Source of the DNA: Niallia sp. Man26
GTDB taxonomy: Bacteria > Bacillota > Bacilli > Bacillales > Cytobacillaceae
Assembly (NCBI RefSeq): GCF_022049065.2
Contig: NZ_CP095743.1
Coordinates: 2,743,001-2,807,000 of the forward strand
Length of the DNA: 64,000 bases
Reading direction: 5' to 3'
The translations under genes and the position numbers were made by a program. The notes beneath the pieces were generated by a model. It saw only the letters and a list, made by a program, of their open reading frames with translations. It was not told where the DNA came from and searched no databases. Below are positions 20,271 through 31,044 of this stretch, in pieces. Within the stretch, counting starts at the first letter, position 1, and every line of letters begins with the position of its first letter.

Positions 20271-20458
20271 TATATTCCCTCCCAAAAGTATTTCTTTTCG
20301 AATAAACAACCTTTTTAGTTTCTTCTCGCCGATGATTTTTATGCGAAGTAATCAAATTCATGATTCTATTTAGGACAGTTGGCGAATATGCTTGTACTAG
20401 TATGAAACTCCAAGATTGTCTCATTAAAAAAGAAAATGGTTGAAAGGAGAGGTTCAAG

Positions 20459-20836
20459 ATCGAAGAAAGCAAAAATGTCGGCAGTGCTGTATTATATGGC
20501 CTGATAGCGATCTTTACCCTATTTATTACAAGCAGCATTGTCTTTTCCTTGCTGCTGAGATTCACTTCCCTTCAGGAAGCATCCTTGCAATACATAATCA
20601 CTGCTGTGTCGTTTATTACTTTGTTTGCAGGAGGGTTTATATCTGGTGGGAAAGGTAAGCAAAAGGGCTGGTTTCTCGGGGGGATAACAGGCTTGATTTA
20701 TTTCCTGATAGTGTTCTTGTTCAGCTTTTTAGGCTTGGATCAGCTCTTTACTTTCGAGCAGTTCATTTACCATGTTTGCTATACGCTGATCGCGATGATG
20801 GGCGGCATATTAGGAGTTAATCTTTCGAAATCTTAA
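20459..20836 (+). CDS. TIGR04086-type membrane protein, YrzE-like, apparent ATC start
   Basis: 125-residue membrane protein with four predicted helices (about 12-37, 45-63, 68-92 and 98-122). The family is a small YrzE-type membrane protein of unknown function kept next to yrbG and yajC in Bacillaceae. The frame opens after a TGA at 20441 and contains no ATG, GTG or TTG before residue 31, in the middle of the first helix. A strong AAAGGAGAGG lies 6 nt before an ATC codon (20459-20461) that would give (M)EESKNVGSAVLYG, the expected N-terminus. I therefore place the start at ATC; a base error or true ATG elsewhere in the strain is the alternative. Confidence 0.7.
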   Translation: MEESKNVGSAVLYGLIAIFTLFITSSIVFSLLLRFTSLQEASLQYIITAVSFITLFAGGFISGGKGKQKGWFLGGITGLIYFLIVFLFSFLGLDQLFTFEQFIYHVCYTLIAMMGGILGVNLSKS

Positions 20837-20854
20837 TGGAGAATAACTTTACAT

Positions 20855-20888
20855 TAAAAAAAGCTGGCAGCAAAACTTGCTTCCAGCT
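20855..20888 (-). terminator. terminator of yajC operon
   Basis: Stem AGCTGG/CCAGCT (20862-20867 with 20883-20888), extended inward by AGCAA/TTGCT, and seven T on the minus strand (20861-20855), 8 bp after the yajC stop. It may also end the convergent yrzE-like transcript. Confidence 0.85.
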
Positions 20889-20895
20889 ATTTGTA

Positions 20896-21180
20896 TTATG
20901 CTTTGTCCAGGACAGTGCTGGAAGATTCCAGAACTTCACGAACTGCATTGCGGTCAAAAGTCAGACGGCTTCCGTCTGGAGACTTAAGAACAACAGTGCC
21001 TTCATCGATTGCATCGACTGTGCCATGAAGTCCGCCAATCGTGACAATCTTGTCCCCTTTTTTCAAATCACTCTGCATTTGCCTTACCGCTTTTTGACGC
21101 TTTTGCTGCGGACGGATAAGCAAAAAGTAGAATAGAACAAACATTAAAATAAATGGTAGTAGCCCCATAATGTTTTGCAT
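20896..21180 (-). CDS. yajC: preprotein translocase subunit YajC (YrbF)
   Basis: 94-residue bitopic membrane protein that accompanies SecDF at the translocon. One N-terminal helix (about 5-25) ends in RPQQKRQKAVRQM, then a small soluble domain with LKKGDKIVTIGGLHGTVDAID. ATG follows GAAAGGAGGGG. Downstream of tgt by 28 bp, in the usual queA-tgt-yajC order. Confidence 0.95.
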   Translation of the reverse strand: MQNIMGLLPFILMFVLFYFLLIRPQQKRQKAVRQMQSDLKKGDKIVTIGGLHGTVDAIDEGTVVLKSPDGSRLTFDRNAVREVLESSSTVLDKA

Positions 21181-21208
21181 TCATTTCCCCTCCTTTCAAA
21201 TTCTCTAT

Positions 21209-23432
<2,224 letters not shown>

Positions 23433-23476
23433 TATACTTCACCTTTTCTCTTTTAAAAACTATTGTATTCAAACTG

Positions 23477-23508
23477 GAATCATGGCTATAATGAGCGTGC
23501 CATGATTC
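23477..23508 (-). repeat. inverted repeat between ruvB and queA
   Basis: GAATCATGGC/GCCATGATTC (23477-23486 with 23499-23508) with a 12-nt loop, starting 2 bp after the ruvB stop. It is not followed by a T run on the minus strand, so it may be an mRNA-stabilising hairpin or a weak terminator. Confidence 0.55.
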
Positions 23509-23509
23509 G

Positions 23510-24511
23510 TTATACTTCTTTGGTAATATTTAAATGCTCATAGGCTAAATCGGTAACGACACGGCCTCGAGGTGTCCGCTGCAGAAAACCAATCTGCAGT
23601 AAATACGGTTCATACACATCCTCAATCGTGTGCGCCTCTTCCCCGATCGTCGCTGCAATTGTCTCTAAACCGACAGGACCGCCTCTAAATTTATGAATCA
23701 TACCTATTAATAATTTATGGTCAATATGGTCTAAACCTAAACGGTCGACTTGCAAAAGTTCTAAAGAATCATGGGCAAGTTTTTCCGTAATACTTCCATC
23801 ACCTTTTACTTGAGCAAAGTCTCTGACCCTTCTCAGCAATCGGTTTGCAATCCTCGGTGTTCCTCTCGACCTTCGCGCGATTTCCCATGCAGCCCCGTCA
23901 TGTATATCTACTTGGAGCACTTGTGCCGTACGAACGACAATACTTTTCAGCTGTTCCTCTTGATAATACTCAAGCCTGCTCAAGACGCCGAAACGGTCTC
24001 GCAGCGGCGCAGATACGGAGCCAGCTCTTGTCGTTGCACCAACTAGTGTAAACGGCGGCAGATCAAGGCGCACAGATCTTGCACTAGGCCCTTTTCCAAT
24101 CACAATATCGAGGCAGTAATCTTCCATGGCTGGATAAAGTACCTCTTCGATAGCTCGGGGAAGCCGATGTATTTCATCAATAAAAAGAACATCTCCAGGC
24201 TCAAGGGCGGTGAGGATGGCGGCCAAATCACCCGGCCTTTCAATTGCCGGTCCGGCAGTCGTCCTGATATTAACGCCCATTTCATTAGCGATAATTGTTG
24301 CCAATGTTGTTTTTCCTAAGCCTGGCGGTCCATATAAAAGGACATGGTCAAGGGCTTCTTCCCTAAATTTAGCAGCTTTAATAAACACTTCCAAATTATC
24401 TTTGACTTTATCCTGACCGATATACTCTTTTAATTGAAGGGGACGCAAACTTTGTTCAAAGGAAACTTCTAATGAATCGGCTTCTCCAGATACGATGCGA
24501 TCATCCAACAT
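23510..24511 (-). CDS. ruvB: Holliday junction branch migration ATPase RuvB
   Basis: Hexameric AAA+ motor that drives branch migration with RuvA. 333 residues. Walker [10 protein letters not shown] (about 63-71), Walker B DEIHRL, sensor 1 LVGATTRAG and arginine-finger region DRFG; a C-terminal winged helix ends in [21 protein letters not shown] follows GGAGAGGAG. It sits 32 bp after ruvA. Confidence 0.97.
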   Translation of the reverse strand: MLDDRIVSGEADSLEVSFEQSLRPLQLKEYIGQDKVKDNLEVFIKAAKFREEALDHVLLYGPPGLGKTTLATIIANEMGVNIRTTAGPAIERPGDLAAILTALEPGDVLFIDEIHRLPRAIEEVLYPAMEDYCLDIVIGKGPSARSVRLDLPPFTLVGATTRAGSVSAPLRDRFGVLSRLEYYQEEQLKSIVVRTAQVLQVDIHDGAAWEIARRSRGTPRIANRLLRRVRDFAQVKGDGSITEKLAHDSLELLQVDRLGLDHIDHKLLIGMIHKFRGGPVGLETIAATIGEEAHTIEDVYEPYLLQIGFLQRTPRGRVVTDLAYEHLNITKEV

Positions 24512-24543
24512 ATTCCACTCCTCTCCTTAAAAGATATCTCCGA

Positions 24544-25152
24544 TTACTTAAGCAGCAGCTTTAACGCCAGTTTGATATATTCGTCTGTTGTAAGCTGTTC
24601 TTTTTTCAATTGTGGTATAACTCTTTTAACCTCTCTGTCCGTGTATCCGAGCGCAGACAATGCAAGCAGTGCTTCATCAAGAAGAGACTCGCCAGCTTTT
24701 TTCTGTTCCACTTCTTCCACATTGAACAAGTCTGGAAAGAAATCCGGCATGATATCTGACAGCTTCCCTTTTAAGTCAAGAATCATTTGTCTTGCTGTCT
24801 TTTTGCCGACACCAGGAAACTTCACAAGAAATGCCTCATCCTCATTTTCAATAGCAGAAATTACTTGATCCGGCTGTCCTGAAGCCAGAATAGCAAGAGC
24901 GCCCTTTGGTCCGATACCAGAAACATTAAGCAGCTTTATAAATAATGTCTTTTCATCCTTTGACCGGAAACCATATAAGCTTATAATATCTTCTCTTACA
25001 TAATGATACGTATAAACAGTGATTTTCTGGTTTGATAAGGAAGAAAAAGAGAATGGGTTCGGAGTCTTAATTTGATAACCGATTTCATTATTTTCAACCA
25101 CTATGTATTCAGGTCCAATATACTCTATTTTCCCTTTAATATATTCGTACAA
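24544..25152 (-). CDS. ruvA: Holliday junction DNA helicase subunit RuvA
   Basis: Tetrameric junction-binding partner of RuvB. 202 residues: OB fold (1-63), two helix-hairpin-helix motifs ([16 protein letters not shown] and [16 protein letters not shown]) and a flexible linker before the C-terminal RuvB-binding domain (about 155-202). The start is TTG at 25152, which gives the family N-terminus; no ATG is near. Confidence 0.96.
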   Translation of the reverse strand: MYEYIKGKIEYIGPEYIVVENNEIGYQIKTPNPFSFSSLSNQKITVYTYHYVREDIISLYGFRSKDEKTLFIKLLNVSGIGPKGALAILASGQPDQVISAIENEDEAFLVKFPGVGKKTARQMILDLKGKLSDIMPDFFPDLFNVEEVEQKKAGESLLDEALLALSALGYTDREVKRVIPQLKKEQLTTDEYIKLALKLLLK

Positions 25153-25265
25153 ATCCTTTTCGCTCCCTTATTAAAGCTATAAAGACTATTTTAGCATACA
25201 ATAAAGAAAAACTACCATATAAGATATTTTCGTAAAATTCCAAAAAAATAGCTTTTATAAAACAC

Positions 25266-25299
25266 AAAAAAACCACTTTTAAAAATAATGGTTTTAAAG
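25266..25299 (-). terminator. probable terminator downstream of bofC
   Basis: Stem AAAACCA(TT)/(AA)GTGGTTTT around 25270-25295 followed by a T tract on the minus strand. It lies about 75 bp after the bofC stop and before ruvA. Confidence 0.55.
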
Positions 25300-25318
25300 G
25301 CTCCTAATAAGACTTTTT

Positions 25319-25355
25319 AGGCAATCGAAAGTTTCCCCATTCTTTCGATTAGCCT
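25319..25355 (-). repeat. inverted repeat just downstream of bofC
   Basis: AGGCAATCGAAAG pairs with CTTTCGATTAGCCT (25319-25331 with 25342-25355, one bulge). It begins 16 bp after the bofC stop; no T run follows on the minus strand, so it is probably a stabilising hairpin ahead of the terminator at 25266-25299. Confidence 0.5.
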
Positions 25356-25371
25356 GTTTGACTATCCATTG

Positions 25372-25878
25372 TTAATTTGCTTGATTGTTTGTATCAAGAT
25401 TTTTAAATGTCTCAAGCACTTCCACATAGCGGTTTTTATTCTTAATCGGAATCCCATTTTGCAGATTTTTTTGCTGCTTTGATTCCAGCTTCTCCAAATC
25501 TATTTGGAAGAAGGATTGAATAATATTCGACTTATTCGGCTTACCATTATAAACGCCTAAAACGCCTTCTGCTGATACTCCGAAATAGCCATTCGCTTTA
25601 AGCAATGGAGAAATATCGTCCATTTCCTGTCTAAAGACAAATTGGTGACTATCCATATTCACCAGCTGCCAATTCTCATATTTAGACCAGAAATCTTCCA
25701 TCGACCATATTGTTTCCTCTACACACTCTTCACTAACTTCCCCGTCCAAATATACTCTCTGCAACATAACAGAAAACTTCTTCGGAGACTGTGCATGAGC
25801 TCCATTTCCCCACCCGGGAGATGCAGATAATAGAATGATAAGAAGAATAGAGAACAATAAAAGGAATCTGGTTTTCAT
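25372..25878 (-). CDS. bofC: forespore regulator BofC
   Basis: Exported intermembrane-space protein made in the forespore that restrains SpoIVB signalling to the pro-sigma-K checkpoint. 168 residues: signal peptide (about 1-29, ending AHA), then the BofC N- and C-terminal domains, with MLQRVYLDGEVSEE, MEDFWSKYENWQLV, QEMDDISPLLKANGYFGVS and IQSFFQIDLEKLES matching the family. ATG follows AGAGGTGG. Directly upstream of ruvA as in B. subtilis. Confidence 0.93.
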   Translation of the reverse strand: MKTRFLLLFSILLIILLSASPGWGNGAHAQSPKKFSVMLQRVYLDGEVSEECVEETIWSMEDFWSKYENWQLVNMDSHQFVFRQEMDDISPLLKANGYFGVSAEGVLGVYNGKPNKSNIIQSFFQIDLEKLESKQQKNLQNGIPIKNKNRYVEVLETFKNLDTNNQAN

Positions 25879-25981
25879 TATGAACCACCTCTTTAACTTA
25901 CTAGAACAAACTTAAATTCCCTATTAGTCTCACCATATTATCTAAAAACATGCGAATAAATTTTTTACAAAATAACAAACT

Positions 25982-26887
25982 TTAAAAATGCTTTCTTACC
26001 TCGGTTTTCTCTAAGGTTTTTTGCAGCCCCTCCCACAGCGGGATTTTTGCTTCCCAGCCTAATAGTTCTTTTGCTTTATGAGTCGATACAGGGCAAGTGG
26101 AAACTAATGTCTCCTCTTCTCTATCATAAACCGGCTCTAACTTTCCAACCGTCTCACTTACACAAACCGCCGCTTCTTCCAAACTGTGCATAGAGTCTGC
26201 TGCAATATTTATGACCTGATTATCTCCATTAGTTAAAGCAGCTAAAATAGCATCGACAGCATCATCGATATAAAGAAAGTTTCGCAGTTCTTGTCCTGTT
26301 CCATTGATAAGGGGTGCATGTCCATCTATTGCTCTCTCGATATTTTCTGCTATATATCCGCCATTATCTATTCCATATATATCAGCGAACCTTAAAATAG
26401 AAAAGTCCAAGCCGTAAAGCTTGTGATAATGCATGACATATTTCTCTTCCACTTTTTTCGAAAGGCCTTCAAAAAGAATAGGGTCTAAAAATGAATCTTC
26501 CACAGCCACATCTGATTGATTGCCATAAACAGAGATCGTACTAGGAAAAATCACCTTTTTCACTTTAGCTTCCGCACAAGCTTCGAGTACATGCATCGTT
26601 GTGTGAATATTCTCTTCCGACTGGTCGAAGGAGTCTTTTATTTTATTTGATGTGATAGGTTCACTTTTGAAATGTAGTGCAACTTCTACCTTTTCCTTTT
26701 GTAAAATAGGTGTTAAAAGCTCCTTATCAAGCGCTGTATGATAATAAGTAATATTACTGTGGAACGGAGATGTGAACTTCCATTCACAGTTATCGGCAAT
26801 TACTACATCTATCCCCTTTTTTATAAGCTTCATGATCACTTCAAATGCCATGCTATTGCTGGCTCCCCCAGTCACAAGTACCTTCAC
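25982..26887 (-). CDS. extended SDR (NAD-epimerase-like) protein with degenerate active site
   Basis: 301 residues with the extended short-chain dehydrogenase fold of sugar-nucleotide epimerases: Rossmann start MKVLVTGGAS, then VIFPSTISVYG, LRFADIYG, a C-terminal half with GTGQELRNFLYIDDAVDAI and the ELLGWEAKIPLWEGLQ ending. The nucleotide loop reads TGGASNSM instead of TGGxGFIG, and the catalytic YxxxK has become EGLSK. It is therefore probably not an active epimerase. The start is GTG at 26887 because GGAGGG precedes it. It fills the place held by csbX in B. subtilis. Function unknown. Confidence 0.75.
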   Translation of the reverse strand: MKVLVTGGASNSMAFEVIMKLIKKGIDVVIADNCEWKFTSPFHSNITYYHTALDKELLTPILQKEKVEVALHFKSEPITSNKIKDSFDQSEENIHTTMHVLEACAEAKVKKVIFPSTISVYGNQSDVAVEDSFLDPILFEGLSKKVEEKYVMHYHKLYGLDFSILRFADIYGIDNGGYIAENIERAIDGHAPLINGTGQELRNFLYIDDAVDAILAALTNGDNQVINIAADSMHSLEEAAVCVSETVGKLEPVYDREEETLVSTCPVSTHKAKELLGWEAKIPLWEGLQKTLEKTEVRKHF

Positions 26888-27083
26888 GATTTGTCCCTCC
26901 ACCTTACGTTCTTCAATTGTTCTCTATAACGAATGTTTCTTTCATTATAAAGCAAACATTTCATTATGGAAAGGAAAATCTTTGTATTTTTTCATTATAT
27001 CGAACAATTATAAGATTCAATTGCCTCTTTTGCCTGTAAAATGTTATTAATTAAGAACATTTATTAATAAATCTCACTTTCAC

Positions 27084-27130
27084 AAAAAAAGCTGACTTTA
27101 AAAGAAACTTCTTTTAAAATCAGCTTTTTA
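27084..27130 (-). terminator. terminator of the coxA-like gene
   Basis: Long stem AAAAAGCTGA..TTTAAAAG / CTTTTAAAA.TCAGCTTTTT spanning 27086-27130, directly after the stop, with a T run on the minus strand. Confidence 0.85.
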
Positions 27131-27131
27131 T

Positions 27132-27752
27132 TTATAAATTGCTTGTTGGATCTGCTTTTTTAATAATATTACGTTTATTCCTGTCTATCGTTTTTTCAGG
27201 AAGACGTTTGCGAATTCCTTTATTAATACTATCTATATTAAGAAAAATCCCTTTATCTGTTACAATGGATGTTTCTTTTCCCTTTATATAACTGCCTATA
27301 TTTTTTCTGACATCTGCTTTAGTAGTAGTGATTGTTTTTCTGTTATTTACTTCTAATGCCACTAACACATTATCATTATAAACAACAGTTCGAACATCTT
27401 TTACATTTTTTACTTTTAAGGCAGCATTGTTAATCTTGTCTGCAAGTTCTGTATTGTAGCTTTCCTCGTTATTGCCAAGCGATGTTTGATCATTTATATT
27501 GCTCGCATTAGCACGGTTTTGCTGCCCTTCTAATCCAAAGGTGTGGTCCATTGCCTCTGTCAAAGGTCCGTCATTATCTTGATTGCCTAACACCCTTGCA
27601 TTCCCTGTACTCTCCTGTTCATGTCTTTCGTTTGAGTAATAGCCTAGGGGTATATCATTTTCACTATTATTTAAATCCTGGTCCGTATTGGCGCACCCTG
27701 TCAACAGCATGAGAGACAGCGTAAATGGAGCTGCCGCTTTCATCCACTTCAT
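27132..27752 (-). CDS. coxA: YhcN/YlaJ-family sporulation lipoprotein, CoxA-like
   Basis: 206-residue lipoprotein: signal peptide with lipobox LLTGC, an Asn/Asp-rich linker, then the YhcN/YlaJ domain (about 95-185), with the pattern AALKVKNVKDVRTVVYNDNVLVALEVN. Family members sit on the forespore or spore membranes; CoxA (YrbB) is a cortex-associated protein in B. subtilis and its gene follows safA there. Start ATG at 27752 is 10 nt after AAAGGGAG; an in-frame GTG at 27773 and ATG at 27761 are alternatives. Here a kinase-fold gene stands between it and safA. Confidence 0.8.
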   Translation of the reverse strand: MKWMKAAAPFTLSLMLLTGCANTDQDLNNSENDIPLGYYSNERHEQESTGNARVLGNQDNDGPLTEAMDHTFGLEGQQNRANASNINDQTSLGNNEESYNTELADKINNAALKVKNVKDVRTVVYNDNVLVALEVNNRKTITTTKADVRKNIGSYIKGKETSIVTDKGIFLNIDSINKGIRKRLPEKTIDRNKRNIIKKADPTSNL

Positions 27753-27779
27753 CCTTCGCATACTCCCTTTCACAATTCA

Positions 27780-27802
27780 TTTTGAGCAAATAAAGCTCAA
27801 AA
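27780..27802 (-). repeat. inverted repeat upstream of the coxA-like gene
   Basis: TTTTGAGC/GCTCAAAA (27780-27787 with 27795-27802) with a 7-nt loop, between the CotS-like and coxA-like genes. There is no T run on the minus strand, so a terminator role is doubtful. Confidence 0.4.
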
Positions 27803-27874
27803 TTATTTTCTGCGAATCAGGAACCTTTCATGCTGTTAAGTATAGGCATTTTCGTTTAATCAAGATAGGGAAAG

Positions 27875-28855
27875 CTATTGAAAGCGGTCTGCTAACTTCA
27901 TCATTTTTTGCACAAATTTTCTTCTTTTGGAGAATTGCTGCTCTGTAAGCTCTACTACATGGTTTCTGGCCAGCTCATTATTAAGCTTGTTTTGTCTAAT
28001 AATCCTGTTCCATTCCCGCAGTACATCTGTAGGAAAAGCAAGCCCAATTAAAAAGGATCTTTCATTTAAAAATGGCTGAAGCAAGCTTATTTTTTGAAGC
28101 TGATGATGTGACCACCCAATTAGCGGCAAAATCCGATTGGCATATTGTAAATAATCCATGCTTTTAGGTCCAATACTAATAAGGTCAAAGTCAATTAAAT
28201 ACAGCTCTCCATTAAGGCCGCGGTGAAAGTTATGATGTGCAACATCTCCATGCAAAATCACTTTTTTTTGGTTTTTAATATTGTCTCTTTCTCTTTCCAA
28301 ATGATATAGAGACCAATCTATCCAACCATTTAATTCTTGGAGAATGTCTCCTTTTAAAAATTGGGCGGCAACAGGCAAGTTTAGCTTAAACTGGTTACCT
28401 CTTTCTGACCACTTTTCAAAAATATCAAAGTCAGGCAAAATATATCGATAAGTATCGACTAGCCTTTCTGTGCAATTATAATAATGGCCCATTAACGATA
28501 AAGCCTCGTTTCTGCTGTCTTTATCCATATAGGAGAAAGGCTTAAGGCTTCCAGGTATGTATTCAATGCAGCCATATATTCGGTTATCAATAATAATAGG
28601 ATCTTGTTCAAAAGAGAAGAAGCGATAGGTTGCATGAAATCCTTCATAGTGAAGCGAGTTTGTGAATGCCTCTTGGATTTTTAGTTTTTTATAGCTTGGG
28701 AACTCTTTAAGGATTAGCCAAGCATAATCTGTCACTACCAAATATACTTGTTTGCGGATGCGTTTCAAATCCTTTACTGGATAAGGCAGCTTATTTTGTA
28801 ATAAAGCGAGGAGACGATAGACTGAATCATCGTCTCCTCTACTATTAATTTTCAT
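27875..28855 (-). CDS. CotS/YutH-type kinase-fold protein (probable spore coat protein)
   Basis: 326 residues of the aminoglycoside-phosphotransferase fold: N-lobe with a Lys in WLILKEFPSYKK, linker YIPGS, catalytic loop HGDVAHHNF and metal motif LIDFDLIS. The motifs are intact enough for phosphotransfer. In Bacillus the relatives CotS, CotI, YsxE and YutH are spore coat proteins made in the mother cell. The start overlaps the safA stop by 11 bp with only a weak ribosome site, which implies translational coupling to safA and sporulation expression. Substrate unknown. Confidence 0.75.
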   Translation of the reverse strand: MKINSRGDDDSVYRLLALLQNKLPYPVKDLKRIRKQVYLVVTDYAWLILKEFPSYKKLKIQEAFTNSLHYEGFHATYRFFSFEQDPIIIDNRIYGCIEYIPGSLKPFSYMDKDSRNEALSLMGHYYNCTERLVDTYRYILPDFDIFEKWSERGNQFKLNLPVAAQFLKGDILQELNGWIDWSLYHLERERDNIKNQKKVILHGDVAHHNFHRGLNGELYLIDFDLISIGPKSMDYLQYANRILPLIGWSHHQLQKISLLQPFLNERSFLIGLAFPTDVLREWNRIIRQNKLNNELARNHVVELTEQQFSKRRKFVQKMMKLADRFQ

Positions 28856-30743
28856 AATCGCTGCTTTCGTCTAAATAACGAGGCATGCCAAATGGAGTTA
28901 CCTCATTAATTCCATACGGATGAACTAATGGGGGCTGACCATTTCCTTGAAATGGAGGTGCAAAGATTGGCGCATTGCCGCCTGGTCCAAATATAGGAGA
29001 TCCCATTACATCACGAGCTCCTGCAGTTCCGCTTGGCATTCCTTGCATCCCAGGCATTCCAGTGCCCATCTCACCCATAGTGTTTTGCATTGGCACGTTT
29101 CCTAGCGCACCTTGGGGGTATGGTGGTTCTTGCATAAAGCCACCAGGCATTGTACCTCCAAATGGATAACCTGGACCTCCTGTCATTGGTAAGCCGCCCA
29201 TTTCTGGGTTGAAGCCTTGCTGCATTCCTGGCATTCCTCCGAATTGGTCTCCACCCGGCATTCCCGAAAATGGTGGCTGGCCTCCCATCATTCCTGGGTT
29301 AAAGCCTTGCTGCCCTCCTGGCATTCCTCCGAATTGGTCTCCGCCAGGCATTCCCGAAAATGGCGGCTGGCCTCCCATCATTCCTGGGTTGAAGCCTTGC
29401 TGCCCTCCTGGCATTCCTCCGAATTGGTCTCCGCCCGGCATTCCCGAAAATGGCGGCTGGCCTCCCATCATTCCTGGGTTAAAGCCTTGCTGCCCTCCTG
29501 GCATTCCTCCGAATTGGTCTCCGCCCGGCATTCCTCCAAATGGCGGCTGGCCTCCCATCATTCCTGGGTTAAAGCCTTGCTGCATTCCTGGCATTTCAGC
29601 GAATTGATCTCCGCCCGGCATTCCTCCAAATGGCGGCTGGCCTCCCATCATTCCTGGATCGAAGCCTTGTTGCATTCCTGGCATTCCTCCGAATGCCATT
29701 TCGCCACCCATTCCCATTCCTGGATTAAAGCCTTGCTGCATTCCTGCTGTACCAGGAGCGAATTGGTCACTGCCATAAACTTGACCTGGGTATGGCACAG
29801 CAGGCCCGCCACAGCCGCAATCCTCCTGATATGGAAGCTGAACCGGTGCTTGGTATGATGCTGGAGCAACATTTGCATAATCAGAAGACGATTCATGCAT
29901 ATCATAAGAAGAGTGCATGTGATTATGGTGCATTGGCTGAAGTCCATGTTGAAACGGCTGCTGGACTGGCATCTCTTTATGACCAGCTACTGGATTTGTG
30001 CCAATATTTGCATGTTGAAACGGTTGTGCTGCTGGTGTGAATGGCGACGCATAAGAAGATGAAGATTCTTCCCATTTATGTTTGATTCCCTGCATCGGCA
30101 TCGCCCCTGGCATGCTAGCATGTTGGACAGGATAATAATCCATCGGAACTCCTTCTGGAATGCATACACCTGGCGGGAAGCCTGAACCTGGCATCATTGG
30201 CGATATTTCATAACAATATGGCTGATATGGAATAATCGGCGGACAGACCTCTGCCTTTGGTTCTTCCTTTACAGGTACAATATTTACAGGCTTTGGCGGG
30301 ACAGGTTTTTCTTCAATATCCACTTCTACATCAATATTTGTCATATTCATGGAATAATAATTGTGAATATCAATTTCTGGAATAATTGGTGTAGGCATTT
30401 TTGGAGTATACGGCTTTTCCTTCGGTTTTTCTTTTTTCGGCATTTCTTTTTTAGGCTGTTCTTTTATGATTGGCTGTTCTTTTATGATTGGCTGCTCTTT
30501 CACTATCGGTTGTTCCTTTATGATTGGCTGTTCCTTTATGATTGGCTGCTCCTTCTTCATACCTGCTATTGGCGCTTCTTTTTTTATACTGCCGCCAGCA
30601 GTCGGAACTTTAACTTTCATACCGGGCATAATCATATCTGGATTACTTAGCTGGGAATTTAACATTTTCAACTCTTCAAAGTTAACGCCATACTTCTTGG
30701 CGATTTCCCAAAGAGTATCCCCCTTTTGTACGATATGGATCTT
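28845..30743 (-). CDS. safA: spore coat assembly morphogen SafA, with long PGM-rich tandem repeats
   Basis: Inner-coat morphogenetic protein. An N-terminal LysM domain (residues 1-50, ending LSNPDMIMPGMKVKVPT) anchors SafA at the cortex/coat interface. It is followed by a KEQPII hexapeptide repeat (about 62-97), a Pro/Lys-rich stretch, a His/Tyr/Met-rich region with CYEISPMMPGSG and DCGCGG, and a 30-residue repeat (about 338-517). The start is GTG at 30743 because GGGAGG precedes it and the family begins MKIHIVQKGD. At 632 residues it is much longer than the 387 of B. subtilis, owing mainly to the repeats. A short form from an internal start, as in B. subtilis, is possible. Confidence 0.92.
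   Translation of the reverse strand, partial: KIHIVQKGDTLWEIAKKYGVNFEELKMLNSQLSNPDMIMPGMKVKVPTAGGSIKKEAPIAGMKKEQPIIKEQPIIKEQPIVKEQPIIKEQPIIKEQPKKEMPKKEKPKEKPYTPKMPTPIIPEIDIHNYYSMNMTNIDVEVDIEEKPVPPKPVNIVPVKEEPKAEVCPPIIPYQPYCYEISPMMPGSGFPPGVCIPEGVPMDYYPVQHASMPGAMPMQGIKHKWEESSSSYASPFTPAAQPFQHANIGTNPVAGHKEMPVQQPFQHGLQPMHHNHMHSSYDMHESSSDYANVAPASYQAPVQLPYQEDCGCGGPAVPYPGQVYGSDQFAPGTAGMQQGFNPGMGMGGEMAFGGMPGMQQGFDPGMMGGQPPFGGMPGGDQFAEMPGMQQGFNPGMMGGQPPFGGMPGGDQFGGMPGGQQGFNPGMMGGQPPFSGMPGGDQFGGMPGGQQGFNPGMMGGQPPFSGMPGGDQFGGMPGGQQGFNPGMMGGQPPFSGMPGGDQFGGMPGMQQGFNPEMGGLPMTGGPGYPFGGTMPGGFMQEPPYPQGALGNVPMQNTMGEMGTGMPGMQGMPSGTAGARDVMGSPIFGPGGNAPIFAPPFQGNGQPPLVHPYGINEVTPFGMPRYLDESSDYEN
29191..29730 (-). repeat. 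90-bp tandem repeat in safA, six copies
   Basis: Units begin at 29191, 29281, 29371, 29461, 29551 and 29641. The four from 29281 to 29640 are nearly identical, and the outer two are degenerate. Each encodes 30 residues rich in Gly, Met, Pro and Phe (GFNPGMMGGQPPF, GMPGGDQFGGMPG). Whole-codon length keeps the frame on copy-number change. Confidence 0.95.
30451..30560 (-). repeat. 18-bp tandem repeat in safA (KEQPII units)
   Basis: About six head-to-tail copies of an 18-bp unit coding for KEQPI[IV], forming a Lys/Glu/Gln spacer between the LysM domain and the rest of SafA. Confidence 0.9.
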
Positions 30744-31044
30744 CACTATAGATTCCCTCCTATGCATATGTCCATATAGTCTATGTTGTCGCGGAAAAAG
30801 TGTTATTGTTCTTCAGAAAAATTTATGCGCTTTTCTCAGTAATTATGTGCTGTCTTTAGAAATGTTCTTTGACAGTATATTGCCGCATTATCAGTGTTTA
30901 TAAGGAAAAATTGATATTGATGGCGGTCACAGCAAATAGTTTGGTAAAATAGGACAAGATACCTGAAAATATCATTTAAAATGCCTTAAAACGATATATA
31001 GCAAGCTTATATCCATTTAAGAAAGATTATGAAGGAGGAATTAC
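30744..31044. other. divergent intergenic region between safA and nadR
   Basis: 301 bp with no plausible gene. It should hold the sporulation promoter of safA: a CATAGACT element at about 30779-30786 on the minus strand resembles a sigma-E -10, with a poor -35. It should also hold the nadR promoter and operator, but I could not place them with confidence. Confidence 0.4.

Noticed and set aside
29209..29858. Long plus-strand open frames of 132 and 213 codons, rich in Pro/Trp/Ser
   Set aside because: They are antisense to the 90-bp safA repeats; the repeat simply keeps the opposite frames open. No ribosome site or family resemblance.
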